Source of the DNA: Flexithrix dorotheae DSM 6795
Lineage (GTDB): Bacteria > Bacteroidota > Bacteroidia > Cytophagales > Flammeovirgaceae
Assembly (NCBI RefSeq): GCF_000379765.1
Contig: NZ_KB903487.1
Coordinates: 248,001-312,000 of the forward strand
DNA length: 64,000 bases
Direction: 5' to 3'
Under the pieces are notes generated by a model that was not told the origin of the DNA, made no database searches, and was given only the letters and a program-made list of their open reading frames with translations. The position numbers and the translations under genes are program-made. Shown here in pieces: positions 61,366 through 64,000 of the stretch; position 1 is the first letter of the stretch, and every line of letters starts with the position of its first letter.

Positions 61366-64000
61366 ATGAAATCTAATAGTTTACTACTCCTCTTTTTCAT
61401 AATGCTGACTTCCCATTTTCAGGGAATTTCTCAAGATTTGGAAATAAGAGATAAAGCGGAAATTACTTATCAGGCGGAGTTATTGGTATCCGAGTTTCAA
61501 AATCTTCTAAATATTGTTTCCAATTCAGATTTAACTTTAAGCGAGACAAAAGAAATAATTGAAAATAGTTACGATTCTCACGGAAACAAAATATTTAAAA
61601 GTTCGGACATCACTTTGGAAGATGACATCAATCCTAACAATGTAGGTCCCCAAAATGCGATTGATGCTCCAGTGGAAAAATACCTGAAAGATTTCGATTT
61701 ATTCTATGAAAAAAGTGACGACTTTACTGTAGAGTTTTCAGACATAAAAATTTCAAAGGTTTACAATAGTGATTACGTGTATGTAAGGGTTTATTTTAAG
61801 CGTAATTTCAAAAGTAAGCATTCAGTTATTGAAAGCCCTTATAAACCAGTTGAAAGGGTGGCTGAAATTAGTGCAGTAAGAGATGGAAAAAAATGGAAAT
61901 CTAATATTGTAAGTGTGGTTTTCCATGATGACTCAAACCCAATAGAAGTAGAGGAACTTCCAGCCGAAGGTGAAATTGCTAATGTGGGAACTACCGTTTC
62001 GAATACTGAAGCTTATGATAATGTGGCAATTCTTGAGGAATCTAAAAGAAAAATGGAAGAATTCAGGGCAGAGCAACTTAAACTATATGCTACAGCTTTG
62101 AAGAATGGAGATATTGCCTACGAAAATGAAAACTGGACAGATGCCCTCAGAGCTTATAACGATGCCAGAGATATTCAGCCTTATGAGGTTTATCCTATTA
62201 AAAGGGTAAACGAAATTCAAAGAATCCTGAGAGAAGGAAAGTTTAATAGAGAAGACATTTACCGAGAAGCCATTTTTAAAGGAGATAATGCTTTAAAAGC
62301 CAGAGATTACAACAGAGCCAAGAACTTTTATGTACAGGCCTTAAAAGAAAAACCTTCAGAATTTTTCCTTCAGGATAAAATCAAAAAACTGGATGCTACT
62401 ATTAGAGCCAAAGCCAATTTGGATAGTAAATACTTCGCAGGAGATTATGAACAGGCAGTAAAAGATTATAATAAGGTTATCAGGCAGGATGACAACAACC
62501 CTGAATATTACCTGGGAAGAGGAAAATGCTATTTTGCTCTTGGTGAAAAATATTATAAAAAGGCAATAAAGGATTTCGATCAGGCCATAGAAATTGACAT
62601 TAATTATGTGGATGCTCTGGCTACAAGAGCGCAATATTATATAAAAGTGGATGAGCCCTATAAAGCAATTGAAGATTACTCAGTAATTCTGGCTAATGAG
62701 GATGTTGATCCTAAATATTTTGCAGAAAGATCACTGCTGAAACTGAAACTGAATAATCCTGAAGGTGCAATTCGCGATTTGGATGATGCCCTGATGAAAG
62801 ATCCAAAAAATCCGGGATTATATACCGCCAAAGGGGAAATTTTTGCTGCCACCAACAATTTCAAGAAGGCCATGGAAATGTTTGATAAGGCTTTGGAAAT
62901 GGACTCTGAATACGCCCAGGCACATTTCAAAAAGGGACTTGCCAATATAAAAATGGATAATATTGAAGATGCACAGACGGATTTCTTTAATGCCAGGAAA
63001 TTGGGAATACCTGCTGAAGATATCAAAACTATTCAGAATATTACCCTGGAGTTTTATAATGTGGGAGCAGCCGCTGTAAACGAAAAAAATTATGAGCTGG
63101 CAAAAGCACAATTAGGCAAAGCGCTAATTGTAGATGAATATTACTCCCCTGCATGGACAAAAATGGGTAATATTTACTTCGAGTTGGAAAACTATCCCGA
63201 AGCTATAAAAAATTATAATAATGCTATTCTTTATGATGATAAAATGGCAGAGCCGTTTTTAAACAGGGGATTGTCCAGGTTAAAAAATAAGAATTATGAA
63301 AATGCACTTTATGATTTTGAGAAGGTAGCAGAACTTGAACCCAATAATGTTAAGGGATTAGAAGGATTAGGGGATGCTCATTTTTATAATAAAAATTACA
63401 GAGAAGCTGTGGTAGCCTATAATAGAGCCAATACTTTGGTGACTGAGAATCCGGTTACACTGAATAAGCTTGGCAGAGCGCTTATCGAGGTGAATGATAA
63501 TAAAAATGCTTTAAAATATCTGGATGAAGCTACAAAGCTTGATAAAAACTATGCAGAAGCATATTTTAATAAAGGCTTGCTGTACACCGCAGAAAGAGAC
63601 ATGAAGAATGCTATCAAAAATTTTGATGAAGCTAGCGATCTTGGTTTCTCCCAGGCTGAAGCAAATCTGGCTATTGGCCGTGCCTACCAAAAGCAGGAAG
63701 ATTATAAAAAAGCTATTAGAAGCTATACAGATGCACTTTCTTATGACAATACATTAATTGAAGCTTATTTGGAAAGAGCTCAATGCTATAAAATGGAAAA
63801 ATCGTTCAATGCCGCCATCAGGGATATGCTGGATGCAAGAAAACTAGATGAATCTGTGGAAAGTGCTGATTTTTATGCAGAGCTTGGTACTTTGAATCTG
63901 GATTTGGATTTAAATAGGGAGGCTACTGCATATTTCAGAAAAGCGTTGGAAATGGATGAGAAAAATGTAAAAGCCATTTATGGCATGGCTTGTTCTTATT
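61366..64000 (+). CDS. TPR-repeat protein with signal peptide (3' truncated)
   Basis: A frame starts at ATG 61366 (MKSNSLLLLFFIMLTSHFQG) and stays open to the window end, giving at least 878 residues. It begins with a signal peptide, has a beta-rich region to about residue 215, then an array of tetratricopeptide repeats (for example ENWTDALRAYNDARDIQPYE; DYEQAVKDYNKVIRQDDNNPEYYLGRGKCYFALG; NYPEAIKNYNNAILYDDKMAEPFLNRGLSRL). Such exported TPR proteins in Bacteroidota may act in envelope complexes. The C-terminus and any effector domain are outside the window. It follows a 1.26-kb gap. Confidence 0.85.
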   Translation, partial: MKSNSLLLLFFIMLTSHFQGISQDLEIRDKAEITYQAELLVSEFQNLLNIVSNSDLTLSETKEIIENSYDSHGNKIFKSSDITLEDDINPNNVGPQNAIDAPVEKYLKDFDLFYEKSDDFTVEFSDIKISKVYNSDYVYVRVYFKRNFKSKHSVIESPYKPVERVAEISAVRDGKKWKSNIVSVVFHDDSNPIEVEELPAEGEIANVGTTVSNTEAYDNVAILEESKRKMEEFRAEQLKLYATALKNGDIAYENENWTDALRAYNDARDIQPYEVYPIKRVNEIQRILREGKFNREDIYREAIFKGDNALKARDYNRAKNFYVQALKEKPSEFFLQDKIKKLDATIRAKANLDSKYFAGDYEQAVKDYNKVIRQDDNNPEYYLGRGKCYFALGEKYYKKAIKDFDQAIEIDINYVDALATRAQYYIKVDEPYKAIEDYSVILANEDVDPKYFAERSLLKLKLNNPEGAIRDLDDALMKDPKNPGLYTAKGEIFAATNNFKKAMEMFDKALEMDSEYAQAHFKKGLANIKMDNIEDAQTDFFNARKLGIPAEDIKTIQNITLEFYNVGAAAVNEKNYELAKAQLGKALIVDEYYSPAWTKMGNIYFELENYPEAIKNYNNAILYDDKMAEPFLNRGLSRLKNKNYENALYDFEKVAELEPNNVKGLEGLGDAHFYNKNYREAVVAYNRANTLVTENPVTLNKLGRALIEVNDNKNALKYLDEATKLDKNYAEAYFNKGLLYTAERDMKNAIKNFDEASDLGFSQAEANLAIGRAYQKQEDYKKAIRSYTDALSYDNTLIEAYLERAQCYKMEKSFNAAIRDMLDARKLDESVESADFYAELGTLNLDLDLNREATAYFRKALEMDEKNVKAIYGMACSY

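Noticed and set aside
1-64000. CRISPR array, integrase, transposase, rRNA operon or prophage
   Set aside because: No regularly spaced repeats, no recombinase-like protein, and no rRNA-like sequence were seen anywhere in the window.

Overview
The window looks like a chromosomal segment of a Bacteroidota bacterium, most likely a marine member of the Cytophagales. The evidence is AT-rich DNA, several promoters matching the Bacteroidota pattern (TTG/TTTG, then TAnnTTTG about 20 bases on), a PorZ homologue with a type IX secretion sorting domain, a GWxTD-domain protein, BatD, secernin and AgcS homologues, and an Lrp/Fur/AraC regulator set typical of the group. I saw no integrase, transposase, phage gene or CRISPR array. 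Apart from one accessory block (43-56 kb) the content is ordinary chromosomal.

0-8 kb is a nitrous oxide/nitric oxide block: a 5'-truncated TonB-dependent receptor of the NosA/OprC copper type, nosD, nosF and nosY, then a cupin, an NnrS-like membrane protein, a group III truncated haemoglobin and a membrane-anchored AraC regulator. A perfect FNR/CRP-type inverted repeat lies about 41 bases before the predicted start of the cupin transcript. 8-14 kb holds a dihydroorotase-like protein lacking metal ligands, a secernin-like protein, and rplM-rpsI-rpsB-(small ORF)-tsf. 14-33 kb is mixed housekeeping and envelope genes: a family 9 glycosyltransferase, rlmB, a phosphoesterase, a GWxTD protein, a methyltransferase, a hybrid histidine kinase, a Fur-family regulator, BatD, queG, a DUF92 protein, a potassium channel, porZ, and a DUF1611 gene paired with an AgcS symporter. 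33-43 kb has a TerB-like protein, pyrG, yidC, an Lrp-type regulator, der, gatC, plsC and an NmrA-like protein. The yidC-lrp gap carries a tRNA-like element on the minus strand.

The most unusual region is 43.0-52.1 kb. An AGE-family epimerase gene is followed 17 bases later by a TIR-domain gene, and then by a 6.7-kb gene for a 2239-residue protein. That protein has three TIR domains, one membrane segment, a coiled coil, fourteen WD40 repeats, TPR-like helices, a concanavalin-like domain and four hemopexin-type repeats. I read this as a candidate transmembrane TIR receptor or defence system. It is followed by a lipoprotein, an exported RraA-like protein with a Tat-exported enolase-superfamily enzyme, an isolated nqrF, a membrane patatin-like lipase, a 1.26-kb gap containing a possible small gene and a perfect palindrome, and the start of a long TPR protein that runs off the window.

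Start codons were moved from the longest ORF to a better-supported site where family length, signal peptide or an ATG argued for it. Functions rest on motif recognition by eye; no database search was run.
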